The notes: generated by a model from the sequence alone, not told the origin. 64,000 nucleotides of DNA from Bacteroidaceae bacterium (GCA_017529865.1 JAFXNA010000004.1:124001-188000); one strand, 5' to 3'. Shown: positions 1 to 7,684, counted from the first letter of the stretch. Numbers and translations: made by a program.

Positions 1-424
1 TAAGACCTTGCAACTTTCTGTAAAATTCCTCGGGCCTGTTCGGATGGTCAGCCTCATCGAGAACAACGAACCTCGGGAGACCATTCGGACATGCCAGAGC
101 GGCATAGCTTTCAATGTCAGTGAAAATGTCTGACTGTTCTCTTGCGGAGAAGAACTTAAACGACGTTCCGAGAGTCCTAGGAATTGCCTTTGACAGCGTA
201 GTCTTACCAGTTCCAGATGCAGTCGAGTAGAACACATAATGCCCGAACGCATTGAGCTGCAACGCAGTCTCGACCTTATTCCTGATGCTTGCTGGAAGAA
301 CCATTTTGTCAACGGTAAGCGGCTGATGTTTGACAACCCACATTTCGTAACCGCCCTTGGCTACGGGGATATTTCTTTTTTCCTCTTCTGGAATGTTTCC
401 TGTAAGCAAATCGAGTTCGTCCAT
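1..424 (-). CDS. 44: Clamp loader large subunit, gp44-like AAA+ ATPase (partial)
   Basis: The N-terminal 141 codons of a clamp loader ATPase; the rest lies beyond the left edge. A Walker A motif (SGTGKTT, about residues 70-76) and a Walker B motif (FVVLDEAD, about 120-127) are at the spacing seen in T4 gp44, which with gp62 loads the sliding clamp onto DNA; in T4 the clamp is also needed for late transcription by gp55. The ATG at 424 follows the stop of the upstream gene by one base, so the two are probably translationally coupled. The assignment to gp44 rather than another RFC-type AAA+ protein rests on the T4-like context. Confidence 0.8.
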   Translation of the reverse strand, partial: MDELDLLTGNIPEEEKRNIPVAKGGYEMWVVKHQPLTVDKMVLPASIRNKVETALQLNAFGHYVFYSTASGTGKTTLSKAIPRTLGTSFKFFSAREQSDIFTDIESYAALACPNGLPRFVVLDEADHPNRPEEFYRKLQGL

Positions 425-425
425 T

Positions 426-686
426 TTACTTTCTCCCTTCCTTTTCGGGGGTTGATGGTTCTTCAATAGTGATTTCTTGTATATGGATTGCAGGAATTAA
501 GGACATCTTGTTGCAGTCTTCTCCATGCTTTTTAATAACGCCAGACACTTCGATGAAACGACGACCAGCCGCCAAATCCCGCTTCATGCCCTCGTAAGCG
601 TCGATGCTCACGTTTCTAAATTCAAGCGGTGCCTTTCCGATTCGTTCAATCTTCAGGATTAGCCCTTTGTCACACTTTTCGCTCAT
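426..686 (-). CDS. Small protein of unknown function before clamp loader
   Basis: Encodes 86 residues. Its start overlaps the stop of the 228-residue gene upstream by four bases (ATGA) and its stop is one base from the clamp loader start, so it sits inside a tight replication-type operon. The sequence is predicted mostly beta, with a hydrophobic core (residues about 35-75) and a polar C-terminal tail; an OB-like fold is possible but unproven. It does not look like T4 gp62. No family recognised. Confidence 0.6.
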   Translation of the reverse strand: MSEKCDKGLILKIERIGKAPLEFRNVSIDAYEGMKRDLAAGRRFIEVSGVIKKHGEDCNKMSLIPAIHIQEITIEEPSTPEKEGRK

Positions 687-1369
687 AGCTTCTCTTTCTC
701 AATGAACTCCGACAGGCTGGTTGGAACAACCTTGTCGCAATCCGTGATGAAATATGCACCATCCATCGCATACAGGCAACCCTTCGCATACATCATCCCG
801 TGGTTCCCGTTTCCGAAATGAACGAGCCTTGCCGATGAACGGAGGTACACGTCAAGAACATGAAACGAATGGTTCGTCGAGACAACGACAGGAATGCCCT
901 GTGCATCAAGTGCGTCCTTTATCTTGGAAATATAGGTTTTTTCTCCGATATTGGCAAGTAGTATTTTTCCCCCAATTTTGCACAAAGTCTCGATATACTG
1001 GTCGGCCTGCTCGGATGTACGAACCTTGCCGTAAGCCACTGTCTGGTCTACCTTTGGGAACAGCTTGTGGTAATCCCATCTAACGGGGTATGTCAGGTAG
1101 TCCTTACCCTCGCCAAACTCTATTGTTCGGTAAGCGGAAGGAATATCGTATTCGGCCTCGGAATCGTACTTTATGTAAACCCTACGGTATGAACGGGTCA
1201 TTACCGATAGCGGACACTGGATTCCACCCTCACAAAAACCATAGAGACGGCCAGCAACGTTGTCCTCGTGGAACCTAACGTCATGCCGTATCGATGCTAC
1301 CGATACGGCAAGATGGTTGTGGGCAGACTGGTCGCCGCCCGCCATATTCTCCTGAAATTGGTTAGTCAT
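683..1369 (-). CDS. Hypothetical protein, 228 residues
   Basis: An intact, well-formed reading frame that overlaps the end of the glycosyltransferase gene by eight bases. The protein looks globular and soluble, with several His, Asp and Cys residues (for example HFGNGNHG near residue 186) that could bind metal, and no signal peptide or membrane segment. Position between a glycosyltransferase and clamp-loader genes gives no clear role. I do not recognise the family. Confidence 0.65.
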   Translation of the reverse strand: MTNQFQENMAGGDQSAHNHLAVSVASIRHDVRFHEDNVAGRLYGFCEGGIQCPLSVMTRSYRRVYIKYDSEAEYDIPSAYRTIEFGEGKDYLTYPVRWDYHKLFPKVDQTVAYGKVRTSEQADQYIETLCKIGGKILLANIGEKTYISKIKDALDAQGIPVVVSTNHSFHVLDVYLRSSARLVHFGNGNHGMMYAKGCLYAMDGAYFITDCDKVVPTSLSEFIEKEKL

Positions 1370-2381
1370 TCGTGATACCGTTCTTTGCGTAGAATTCCTC
1401 GACCTCTTTCAGTACTTCTGGGTAGGCATATTCCTTGGTAATGTAGCTTTTTACGAAATCCTTCACAATTTCGGGTCCATCCTCGTACAATACCTCAGTC
1501 AGGAATTCCGTCACAGTCGGGGTCAGCGTCTGCACGTAGTAAATCGACGTGGTTACATTCAGTCGAAGCCTAGGGCCAACGATAAGGGTAGCATCTCCTT
1601 CGATGCCTCCTCGTTCGACAAAGCTCTTGTAAATCTCATCAAGGGTAAGTTCCTTGTTGAGATACTTCGTGAATTCTTCGTCAGTCATACGACGCATCAG
1701 AGAGCAATACGCCCTATTTTTCTTGTATCGCAGACCATCAAGATAAGAACGGTCGTTTACCTTCTTGTGCCACAGGTGGAGGACAGCACCTCCCTTGCAA
1801 CGCAATTCCCTCTTGCCAGTAACCCTACGGATTTTGAACACAAAGGCGTCATCCTCTGCTCCCCAACCAACGAACTCCTCGTCGAACCCACCAACTTTCT
1901 CATACGTTTCCTTGCTAAAACAGTTGATAAGGCCAGTCTGGCGAGTTATTGGAATGTTAGCGTTATAACGCAGAGGAATGTCAACAATTTCATGACGACA
2001 CTTCCTGCGTGTTTGTGCCTCGGTCAAATACACGCAAGTCTCGTAGGGGAATACAAGAGGAGCGTCATCGCAGTGGTTATGAATGTTGTCAACCACGCCA
2101 GCGTCAATCCATGAATCGGCATCAATCATCACATAATGAGTATAATCAGGATGGTTCTTTACAGCATAGTTCAACAGTCCTGTCTTATGGAAGTTCGTAT
2201 CATCGAAGTCAACCTTGTGATGGAAAGTCACCGCAGGAATTTCGGTCAAGCCGTTCTGTTCGACAACACAGATATCAGCTTCTGGGTCAACCGTTTTGAG
2301 CTGTTCGATGGAAGCATTGAAATTACGGAGACGGCACGGGTCCGTCGAATAGAAAGTATAGATGTAAAGAAACTTGTTCAT
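1362..2381 (-). CDS. GT-A fold glycosyltransferase
   Basis: A 339-residue sugar transferase. The DxD metal/nucleotide-sugar site is seen as IDADS (about residues 95-99), and the motif GGFDEEFVGWGAEDDAF (about 165-181) closely matches the C-terminal acceptor-side motif of galactosyltransferases of the GT2/GT7/GT27 type. T4-like phages use such enzymes to glycosylate modified DNA or to alter host or virion surfaces; the acceptor here cannot be told. One of four likely glycosyltransferases in the window (with 9274-10590, 59311-60153 and 62534-63622). No strong ribosome binding site precedes the ATG at 2381. Confidence 0.85.
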   Translation of the reverse strand: MNKFLYIYTFYSTDPCRLRNFNASIEQLKTVDPEADICVVEQNGLTEIPAVTFHHKVDFDDTNFHKTGLLNYAVKNHPDYTHYVMIDADSWIDAGVVDNIHNHCDDAPLVFPYETCVYLTEAQTRRKCRHEIVDIPLRYNANIPITRQTGLINCFSKETYEKVGGFDEEFVGWGAEDDAFVFKIRRVTGKRELRCKGGAVLHLWHKKVNDRSYLDGLRYKKNRAYCSLMRRMTDEEFTKYLNKELTLDEIYKSFVERGGIEGDATLIVGPRLRLNVTTSIYYVQTLTPTVTEFLTEVLYEDGPEIVKDFVKSYITKEYAYPEVLKEVEEFYAKNGITND

Positions 2382-2385
2382 ATAA

Positions 2386-3195
2386 TTATATCATCAGACG
2401 TTTGATATCAGTTTCACTGATATTTGCGTACATTAGTTCGTTCCTGAATGACTGAACGATGTTCATAATACGGTCCTTCATGCCCGGGTGTGTTCCATAC
2501 TGCAGGTTTTTGTCCTTCTTGTCATACATAAAATACAATGTAAGAAGCATGAAGATGGAACCATCAACAAACGAGCTGCCGAAACCAGTTCCCTGCAAGA
2601 TGGAACAAGCAAATAGGTCTGCCGAGCGTTCGTTGTTTCTGGAAACATTGTTGCTGGTCTCGTTCGTGCGGTCGCAGTGACACAGCATGATGTGTCCGAT
2701 TTCATGGCAAAGCACAAAGGTAATCATCTTGCGGGCAAGTTCCATGTATTGAGGATAGTTTTCCTTGACAAGATACTCGGGGAACCTTTGGTAGAACTCA
2801 TCAATCTTGGCCGGGTCGATAGCATCCCATTCTTCGCCATACGCTTCAATCTCTGTAAAGACATTCCCGAAAAGCCATTTCACTGCACGCTTGGCTTGAC
2901 TAACCTTGTGCGTCCTCATGTACAGGCTAAAAATAGCAGCACATGTACACATCAACAGACTTAATCCAGCGAACGTATATACGCCAAACGAGTTCCCACC
3001 ATTGCGTGCGGCAAATGAATTTGCAATCGGTTCAGGGGTGTAGATAAACTTTACCTTCGCCATCTTCTCCAGATACGCCCTATTTCTAGCAAGGTAGCTC
3101 GACGCCTGTATCACGTTGATGGCATCATCTACCATATCCTGAATTGGATACTTAGGGGGTTTTATGTGTCTATTCTTAACGCTTACATAATTCAT
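2386..3195 (-). CDS. Membrane-anchored M48-like zinc metalloprotease
   Basis: 269 residues. The zinc site HEIGH is at residues 164-168 and a downstream E-x3-D (ERSAD, 189-193) supplies the usual third ligand of the M48 (HtpX/Ste24/Oma1-like) family. A hydrophobic segment at about 69-92 should anchor it in the membrane with the protease domain on one side. The gene overlaps the stop of the sigma-like gene by 20 bases and has a strong AGGAGG site, so the two proteins are made together; a regulatory or host-remodelling role is possible but inferred only from this. Confidence 0.75.
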   Translation of the reverse strand: MNYVSVKNRHIKPPKYPIQDMVDDAINVIQASSYLARNRAYLEKMAKVKFIYTPEPIANSFAARNGGNSFGVYTFAGLSLLMCTCAAIFSLYMRTHKVSQAKRAVKWLFGNVFTEIEAYGEEWDAIDPAKIDEFYQRFPEYLVKENYPQYMELARKMITFVLCHEIGHIMLCHCDRTNETSNNVSRNNERSADLFACSILQGTGFGSSFVDGSIFMLLTLYFMYDKKDKNLQYGTHPGMKDRIMNIVQSFRNELMYANISETDIKRLMI

Positions 3196-3955
3196 GGGTT
3201 CCTCCTGTTGTTAAATGCTTGGCACTCCATTCAAGTCGTATTTTCCTACGCATGCGGGTTAGTAAAAGCACCGCCCTCTCCTTGCTGCAGTTATGGGCCT
3301 CCGCATATATGTCGGTAGCATGTTTTGGTGATTCTGTCGTGACAAGGTAGCCATACATGTCCTGCATCTCTGGAGTAAGGGTCTCATACATCTTTGATGC
3401 GAATTGAAGTTTTCCCTGAGAGTCTGCGTCGAACGGTTCTATCGAATGCAGGTATTCAATCACTTCGCCGTCCTTCCCAGTCTTCGTGGTTTCGACGTAA
3501 GACAGCGTCACCTTCTTGGCAGGGTTGACATACACCAGTGCATCCTCGGATATGAACTTCTTGATGTATCCGTGAAGGCACAGCACCATGTACGAGTTGA
3601 AAGATGCACCACCCTCTGGGTTGAAATTAGACACCAACGTACCGAAGTGCACATACGGAAGATGCACAAGGTCGTTGGCGTCCAGTGAATATTGCTTAGC
3701 GTAATTGTTGTATAGTCTGATAAGATAAAGCGAGTAATTGCCGATTACGATGTCTCGATATGTGTTGTACAGGCGCCTGCTGTTCGGGTCTTCGCTACTC
3801 AGTAGCTTCTTGCACAGACCGACTATGGAATTGATTAGGTCGCCAGTATTCTCCACATTCATTTTTGTTTTTAACACGCTTATGTATGTTTGTGATTTGT
3901 GATATGAGTCGGATAATACTTTTTTATCTACATACACCACTTCCTTCTTTATCAT
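3176..3955 (-). CDS. Sigma-70-like RNA polymerase sigma factor
   Basis: 259 residues. Residues about 73-137 fit sigma region 2 (LD..DL, then F-NPEGG-SFNSYM and L-GYIKKFI, like the DLIQEG / FS-YA / I pattern of sigma-70), and residues about 190-243 fit a region 4 helix-turn-helix ending in a basic MRRKIR helix. Region 3 is short or missing. It is distinct from gp55 at the right edge. It has its own sigma-70 promoter 85 bases upstream, so it is probably made early by host polymerase and then directs a later class of phage promoters, possibly the AAAAAATGTA(A/T)TTTA or TATAAACTA elements described here. Confidence 0.75.
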   Translation of the reverse strand: MIKKEVVYVDKKVLSDSYHKSQTYISVLKTKMNVENTGDLINSIVGLCKKLLSSEDPNSRRLYNTYRDIVIGNYSLYLIRLYNNYAKQYSLDANDLVHLPYVHFGTLVSNFNPEGGASFNSYMVLCLHGYIKKFISEDALVYVNPAKKVTLSYVETTKTGKDGEVIEYLHSIEPFDADSQGKLQFASKMYETLTPEMQDMYGYLVTTESPKHATDIYAEAHNCSKERAVLLLTRMRRKIRLEWSAKHLTTGGTHELCKR

Positions 3956-4007
3956 AGGTCCTCATGTCAGGAACGGCAGCTAGTCTATCTATCCAGAATT
4001 TTTGCAT
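3924..4007 (-). CDS. Possible leader peptide before sigma-like gene
   Basis: A 27-residue frame starting at an ATG in the 85-base leader of the sigma-like gene and ending inside it, out of frame. A purine-rich GGAAGGG lies 10-15 bases upstream of its ATG. If translated, ribosomes finishing it would terminate 32 bases inside the sigma gene, which could couple or tune sigma translation. No homology; the frame may be fortuitous. Confidence 0.25.
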   Translation of the reverse strand: MQKFWIDRLAAVPDMRTYDKEGSGVCR

Positions 4008-4243
4008 CTATATGTGCCCTTCCTTTCTTGTTTGTAAGGAAATATAATACATTTCAGATACACTTGCAAGACTTTTTTACACAAAAAATTAAAGTCGGGA
4101 ATTTCCCGACTTCTCTTGTATTTCTTCTTTGTTTCGACCACTCGGCATCGCAGCTTCCGACCGTTCTCGGTCTCTGCTATCCGAAGCTTCCTGGCATAGG
4201 GTGTCTCCTTAGCCTCGTTTATTTTTATGTATATTGGTTTCAT
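3989..4243 (-). CDS. Small basic protein, frame crosses a terminator
   Basis: An 84-codon frame with a good AAGGAT ribosome site, five bases after the stop of the 130-residue gene. The first 50 residues are lysine/arginine rich and look protein-like. The remainder runs through the terminator hairpin at 4082-4112, and residues after about 53 are low quality (Cys/Lys/Phe rich). Either the message normally ends without a stop codon here, or only read-through transcripts make full protein, or the true 3' end has been lost. No family recognised. Confidence 0.45.
   Translation of the reverse strand: MKPIYIKINEAKETPYARKLRIAETENGRKLRCRVVETKKKYKRSREIPDFNFLCKKVLQVYLKCIIFPYKQERKGTYRCKNSG
4041..4069 (-). 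promoter_or_regulatory. Sigma-70 promoter for sigma-like gene
   Basis: On the minus strand, TTGCAA (4064-4069), a 17-base spacer and TATATT (4041-4046). Start of transcription near 4034, 79 bases before the sigma-like ATG. It begins just after a terminator, so the sigma/protease/clamp-loader operon is an independent unit. Confidence 0.7.
4082..4112 (-). terminator. Rho-independent terminator
   Basis: Perfect 9-bp stem AAGTCGGGA / TCCCGACTT with a 3-base loop, followed on the minus strand by TTAATTTTTTG. It would stop transcripts from the 5.4-4.2 kb genes, yet it lies inside the reading frame at 3989-4243. Confidence 0.8.
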
Positions 4244-4247
4244 GGTT

Positions 4248-4640
4248 TTATCCTTGTAAGATGCAGTCTTTAAGGAGGCTCATCGCCTGTGCCACGTCGG
4301 CATCCATGGGTTCTGGCGGGGCTGTTGATACGGACGTGTTTGTGCCGCTCGGAGTGCTTATGCTCGTCTTAGTGAGAGTTCCTGCTGGAGTAGATACACT
4401 GGTAGTATCAAGCTCATTGTAATCCTGTTCAGTCAGCGGCTGGAACTCGTAGCTGTGATTCTGCTTGAACTTTTCTATTGTAGCAAGAATGTCGTTGTAG
4501 CCATAGCCAGGAGCGTTGATTGCACGACGGTTGAACTCCCCTATAACATCACGTTCCTTATAGAGGTTTTCATTGTGGTCGCTGTAACCGATTACGTTAC
4601 CACCGACTATCATGCTCGGCAATGCACTCTCGACTCCCAT
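4248..4640 (-). CDS. Hypothetical late protein, 130 residues
   Basis: Preceded by AGGATAAG and, 47 bases upstream, by a late box. The first 85 residues look globular; the C-terminal part is Ser/Thr/Pro rich (two TSxSTPxGT-like repeats at about 80-102), resembling a flexible linker in a virion or assembly protein, and ends with a short helix. No family recognised; a virion role is inferred from the late promoter. Confidence 0.6.
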   Translation of the reverse strand: MGVESALPSMIVGGNVIGYSDHNENLYKERDVIGEFNRRAINAPGYGYNDILATIEKFKQNHSYEFQPLTEQDYNELDTTSVSTPAGTLTKTSISTPSGTNTSVSTAPPEPMDADVAQAMSLLKDCILQG

Positions 4641-4686
4641 ACTCTTATCCTACATGTCGGTTCCCATAAACTCACCTTAATCAAAT

Positions 4687-4696
4687 CTAGTTTATA
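4687..4696 (-). promoter_or_regulatory. Late promoter box TATAAACTAG
   Basis: Minus-strand TATAAACTAG, 47 bases before the 130-residue gene. The stop codon (TAA) of the upstream gene at 4692-4694 is contained in the box, which reads GTA-TAA-ACT-AG. Confidence 0.75.
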
Positions 4697-5147
4697 CAGT
4701 CTCCCATGAATCCGTGGCTTCAATAGCATCGTCAACGAAGTTGCCAGCCTTCTTCATGTCGTAGATGTCCCTGCGTACCTTGTCCTCAAACTGCTTGAAT
4801 GTCTGGTCGAGGATTTTACTCATGCCAGCACCATCAACATTGTTCAGGGTGTATTCAGCGGAAATCGGCTTTCCATTGTAGGTATTCGCCGTTGAGATAA
4901 AAACCTTCGTCTCGCTCATGAAAGGAACAACATCGGACGCATCAGCGATAAGCTCGTCCATGTTTCCGTGGAGAGTTGTTCTGATTTCCGTGTTCCAACC
5001 CATGTACGGCATAAGAAACCTTACCATAACGGCGGTCTCATTAAGTTCCTTCATCATGAGTTGACCTTGTGTGGGTTCAGTCCAAAAAAGGAATGTGAAA
5101 AATTCCTTCAACTTGGACACGAGGGTTGCTTTTGTCTCGCTGGTCAT
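4692..5147 (-). CDS. Hypothetical protein, 151 residues
   Basis: Start chosen at the ATG at 5147 (MTSETK), which follows the stop of the preceding gene (5159) and has an AAGGAAGG site; the longer frame would overlap it. The protein is mixed alpha/beta, with charged residues and a C-terminal helical part. It lies in a block with neck gp13 and is likely an assembly or virion protein, but no homology was recognised. Its stop codon lies within a late promoter. Confidence 0.6.
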   Translation of the reverse strand: MTSETKATLVSKLKEFFTFLFWTEPTQGQLMMKELNETAVMVRFLMPYMGWNTEIRTTLHGNMDELIADASDVVPFMSETKVFISTANTYNGKPISAEYTLNNVDGAGMSKILDQTFKQFEDKVRRDIYDMKKAGNFVDDAIEATDSWETV

Positions 5148-5158
5148 AAAACCTTCCT

Positions 5159-5395
5159 TTACAAGAACTGTCTCAGATACGGATTGGCACAAATGACAGC
5201 AACTGAAAGCTTCTTGTTGTGGAGCTTAACCGTCTGGCGGTGCCTGACACGTTTCTTCTTCACGGAAGGTGCGGCCTGCTCCTTGCCCTCAGTCACCACC
5301 TGCTTGGGAGGTTCTGGAATGACAGGGGCTTCCTTTACGATTGGCCTATCTTCCTGAACGGAAACGGGTTCCGTATTTCTATGTCTTCTTGTCAT
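5159..5395 (-). CDS. Small proline- and lysine-rich protein
   Basis: 78 residues with an excellent AGGAGGAC ribosome site. The N-terminal half is Pro/Glu/Val rich and probably disordered (VIPEPPKQ and similar), and the middle is strongly basic (KKKRVRHRQ at about 46-54). It could be a nucleic-acid-binding or scaffold-like adaptor in head or neck assembly. No family recognised. Confidence 0.5.
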   Translation of the reverse strand: MTRRHRNTEPVSVQEDRPIVKEAPVIPEPPKQVVTEGKEQAAPSVKKKRVRHRQTVKLHNKKLSVAVICANPYLRQFL

Positions 5396-5438
5396 GTCGT
5401 CCTCCTAATTTAGATAAAAAACTCACGACCGTCAAGTG

Positions 5439-6239
5439 CTAGTTAGATAAGTCAGTCATCATGAACGGCCTTGCAGCCTCGTTCTTGATTTCTTCGAGCT
5501 TCTTATCGTTGATTTCTTTCCAAGTGGTATAGATTGTCTGTCCGTTCACAGTACCACCACCAGGAAGAGTGACCGTGTCCTTCATGAGAATGATGCCGAG
5601 CTGCATACCAGCCCTAGACACCACGAAGTCCCTAAACAGCGGGTTGGCAAACACTTCTGCCTGCTTAGCCTTCAAGTAAACCCTAGCGATTGCATTCCTG
5701 TCCGTTTTCGGAGTAGGATATACACGCATACGGTGTTCGACTGGGTGCAACTTCACGCTGTACTGGGTTCCAACAATCTTCTTAACGTCTTGCAGATACC
5801 TCAGTGCTCCCGTATACGTAATAAGGTCGAACTGTCCCAGTCCGCCAAGACCAGCACCGCCAACACCCATCAGTGATTCGCCAGGGCCCACGTCCCATGC
5901 CATCATCGGGCTAAACGTGTTTCCGTAGCTCGGGTTTAAATCAACCAACTGATACACATTGTCGGGAACCTTGTATTCGATAATTCCCTGCTTCAGATGG
6001 ATAATCATGTAGTCGCTGTAAGTCGCTTCGGACTGCATGTAGCGGTAGAAGTAGTCGAGCGAGTCCTGAATGGCCATGGCGATATGACCAAGACCGTTTC
6101 TGTTTTCGACTTCCATCTCGATTTCTGTGGCCGGATAGCCCAGCCTAGCCTTGATGTACTCGGTGACATCATCACGAGTCATCAGCATTGTTGGCAGCGG
6201 GTCTGGCGGCAAGTTGAAAATTTCAGGGTTCCTACGCAT
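5439..6239 (-). CDS. 13: Neck protein gp13-like
   Basis: 266 residues against 309 in T4 gp13, a neck/head-completion protein that joins the head to the tail. Two regions correspond to gp13: the N-terminal helical part (IKARLGYPATEIEME then a DSLDYFYRY helix) and the C-terminal part, where LPGG-TVNGQTIY followed by a Glu/Lys-rich helix matches the LPGGVTIDGQ-LI ending of gp13. The glycine-rich middle (about 125-140) also has a counterpart in gp13. Overlaps the previous gene by one base. Confidence 0.8.
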   Translation of the reverse strand: MRRNPEIFNLPPDPLPTMLMTRDDVTEYIKARLGYPATEIEMEVENRNGLGHIAMAIQDSLDYFYRYMQSEATYSDYMIIHLKQGIIEYKVPDNVYQLVDLNPSYGNTFSPMMAWDVGPGESLMGVGGAGLGGLGQFDLITYTGALRYLQDVKKIVGTQYSVKLHPVEHRMRVYPTPKTDRNAIARVYLKAKQAEVFANPLFRDFVVSRAGMQLGIILMKDTVTLPGGGTVNGQTIYTTWKEINDKKLEEIKNEAARPFMMTDLSN

Positions 6240-6763
6240 TATGCAATCTTCCTCTCTGGGAACCTAGAATAGATTTCCTGGTCACCCGTCTTCAATGTGA
6301 TGTTGAACAGTGGCTTACCCGTTCTGTTGGAAGTGACGTTGATTCGGCCCTTCATTCCACCGTCGGGAGTATGAGATATCCCAATGCTGAAATCCTTGGT
6401 CGAATTGATTTGTTCAGAGGTGATGCCAAACTGCGGCGTGTAGTACATATCAAGGTTAGCCAAGATAAATTCCTTCAACGCCTGCTTGGACTCGAACTTC
6501 TGCAGCCTTCCGTTCATCAACTCTTGGTGCAACCAATATGTGTATCGGTTGATTAGATGCGGAGTGCGGTTATAGATGTCCTCAATTCCCCTGAACGTGA
6601 AAAACATCTGCGGGTGCTCTGGACTGTAGTAGATGTAGTTCGCCTCTGGATGCTTGAAACATTCCTCGAACAATGCAGACACAACGGCTGATTGGGCCTC
6701 GGTCAGTCCAAGCTTGTCGATGTTCTCATAGAACAATGCCGCTTTGTCAAGACTATCAGTCAT
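6239..6763 (-). CDS. Hypothetical protein upstream of neck gene
   Basis: 174 residues from the ATG at 6763, which has a GGGTAA site and avoids overlap with the tagged gene ending at 6777; a longer frame begins at 6796. The sequence is helical in the first half and beta-rich in the last third (GMKGRINVTSNRTGKP). Located in T4-like terms where gp14, the second neck protein, might be expected, but I see no convincing match to gp14. Confidence 0.6.
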   Translation of the reverse strand: MTDSLDKAALFYENIDKLGLTEAQSAVVSALFEECFKHPEANYIYYSPEHPQMFFTFRGIEDIYNRTPHLINRYTYWLHQELMNGRLQKFESKQALKEFILANLDMYYTPQFGITSEQINSTKDFSIGISHTPDGGMKGRINVTSNRTGKPLFNITLKTGDQEIYSRFPERKIA

Positions 6764-6776
6764 AGTTACCCGTAAC

Positions 6777-7469
6777 TTAAACGTCCTTGTTTTCAAAGAA
6801 ACGGATGAGGTGATACTTAATTCCAGTCAACTCGTCGATGAAACCGTCGAGCGTACCGTTAAGTCCGAAGGTCTCGAAATGTTCAAGCTGAGAACGGAAC
6901 TCAGAAATCTTGTCGAGGTCTTCATCGACCGATGCGAGGAACGCACCCTTGTCCGTCAGATTAGGAACCTTGCCAGACCACACCTTGAAATCAATGTTCT
7001 CGTTATAAGTAGCCTGCAACGTTTCGGCCACCTTGTCCTTGGTTTCCTGGTAGAGTTCGTAGCATTCCTGAGCCTTCTCGTGCAGGGACTTGCTTTCGGC
7101 GTTCCAGTGGTATTGCTGGTATGCGTTCTGCTTGGCGTTCATGAGCGTCAAGAGGTTGTACATGATAGCCTTTGCACCTTCGTCGGCATTCGGTTCATTG
7201 GCGGCTTCAGACGGGGTTTCCTCAGGTTCAAGATTCTCGGGAACTTCTTCCTCGGGCTCATTGAACTCTTTTTCGCCAGCATCAACGCCGTCATCACCTT
7301 CGTCCTTTTCTACCTTCTCGTCTGGCTCCTCTTTATTATCGTCATCGTCATCCGAGTCGTTTTCGGCTGCCTCGTAGATGGCGTTGTGGATAGCAGCCAC
7401 CGCATCAATAGTGTCTGGGTCAATGCCAGCTTGCTGCATTGATTCCACGAAAATTTTGTACGGATTCAT
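6777..7469 (-). CDS. Tagged late protein with Dps/ferritin-like domain
   Basis: 230 residues, first gene after a late promoter, with a TGAGGAG site. Residues 1-35 form the shared leader (FVES.....AIYEA). Residues about 36-95 are an acidic disordered linker. Residues about 100-225 are helical and carry a Dps-like ferroxidase signature: YHWN followed eleven residues later by LHE, then E and KDKVAE. Dps proteins bind DNA and oxidise iron. A virion-packaged Dps-like protein could protect or condense DNA; that is inference. The fold call rests on one motif region, so a different four-helix protein remains possible. Confidence 0.6.
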   Translation of the reverse strand: MNPYKIFVESMQQAGIDPDTIDAVAAIHNAIYEAAENDSDDDDDNKEEPDEKVEKDEGDDGVDAGEKEFNEPEEEVPENLEPEETPSEAANEPNADEGAKAIMYNLLTLMNAKQNAYQQYHWNAESKSLHEKAQECYELYQETKDKVAETLQATYNENIDFKVWSGKVPNLTDKGAFLASVDEDLDKISEFRSQLEHFETFGLNGTLDGFIDELTGIKYHLIRFFENKDV

Positions 7470-7493
7470 ATTACTCCTCAGTAATGAACTATC

Positions 7494-7504
7494 AATAGTT
7501 TATA
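7494..7504 (-). promoter_or_regulatory. Late promoter box TATAAACTATT
   Basis: Minus-strand late box 25 bases before the ATG of the Dps-like tagged gene. It follows the terminator of the baseplate hub operon, so the 7.5-4.2 kb virion genes have a separate late promoter. Confidence 0.8.
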
Positions 7505-7517
7505 CCTTGGAGACCCT

Positions 7518-7547
7518 AAAAAGAAAGCCTACGGCGTCAACCGTAGG
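7518..7547 (-). terminator. Probable terminator after baseplate hub operon
   Basis: Stem CCTACGG / CCGTAGG (7528-7534 with 7541-7547), six-base loop, followed on the minus strand by CTTTCTTTTT. The U-tract is interrupted, so strength is uncertain. Confidence 0.6.
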
Positions 7548-7653
7548 TTACTTCGTTGCTTTTATTCACTTTTTTGCGGGATTTCATCTTATCTATGACA
7601 TAGTCACTCAATTCGATGAAGTCTGGGAAGAACATGCGGTCACATTCCGTCAT
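7537..7653 (-). CDS. Possible 38-residue small protein
   Basis: A short frame filling the space between the baseplate hub stop (7685) and the terminator; its TGA falls in the terminator stem. The peptide begins MTECDRMFFPDF and ends with a lysine-rich tail, giving a plausible small helical protein. The ribosome site is weak and the frame stays open upstream, so an earlier non-ATG start cannot be excluded. Confidence 0.35.
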   Translation of the reverse strand: MTECDRMFFPDFIELSDYVIDKMKSRKKVNKSNEVTYG

Positions 7654-7684
7654 TGTCGTCGATGTTTCCGCAGTTACGTATATC

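Noticed and set aside
4641..4665. ATG at about 4660 on the minus strand as an upstream start for the 130-residue gene
   Set aside because: It reaches a stop after five codons.
6744..7442. Plus-strand 232-codon frame opposite the Dps-like gene
   Set aside because: Looks like a multi-span membrane protein only because acidic codons on the opposite strand read as Val/Leu/Phe.
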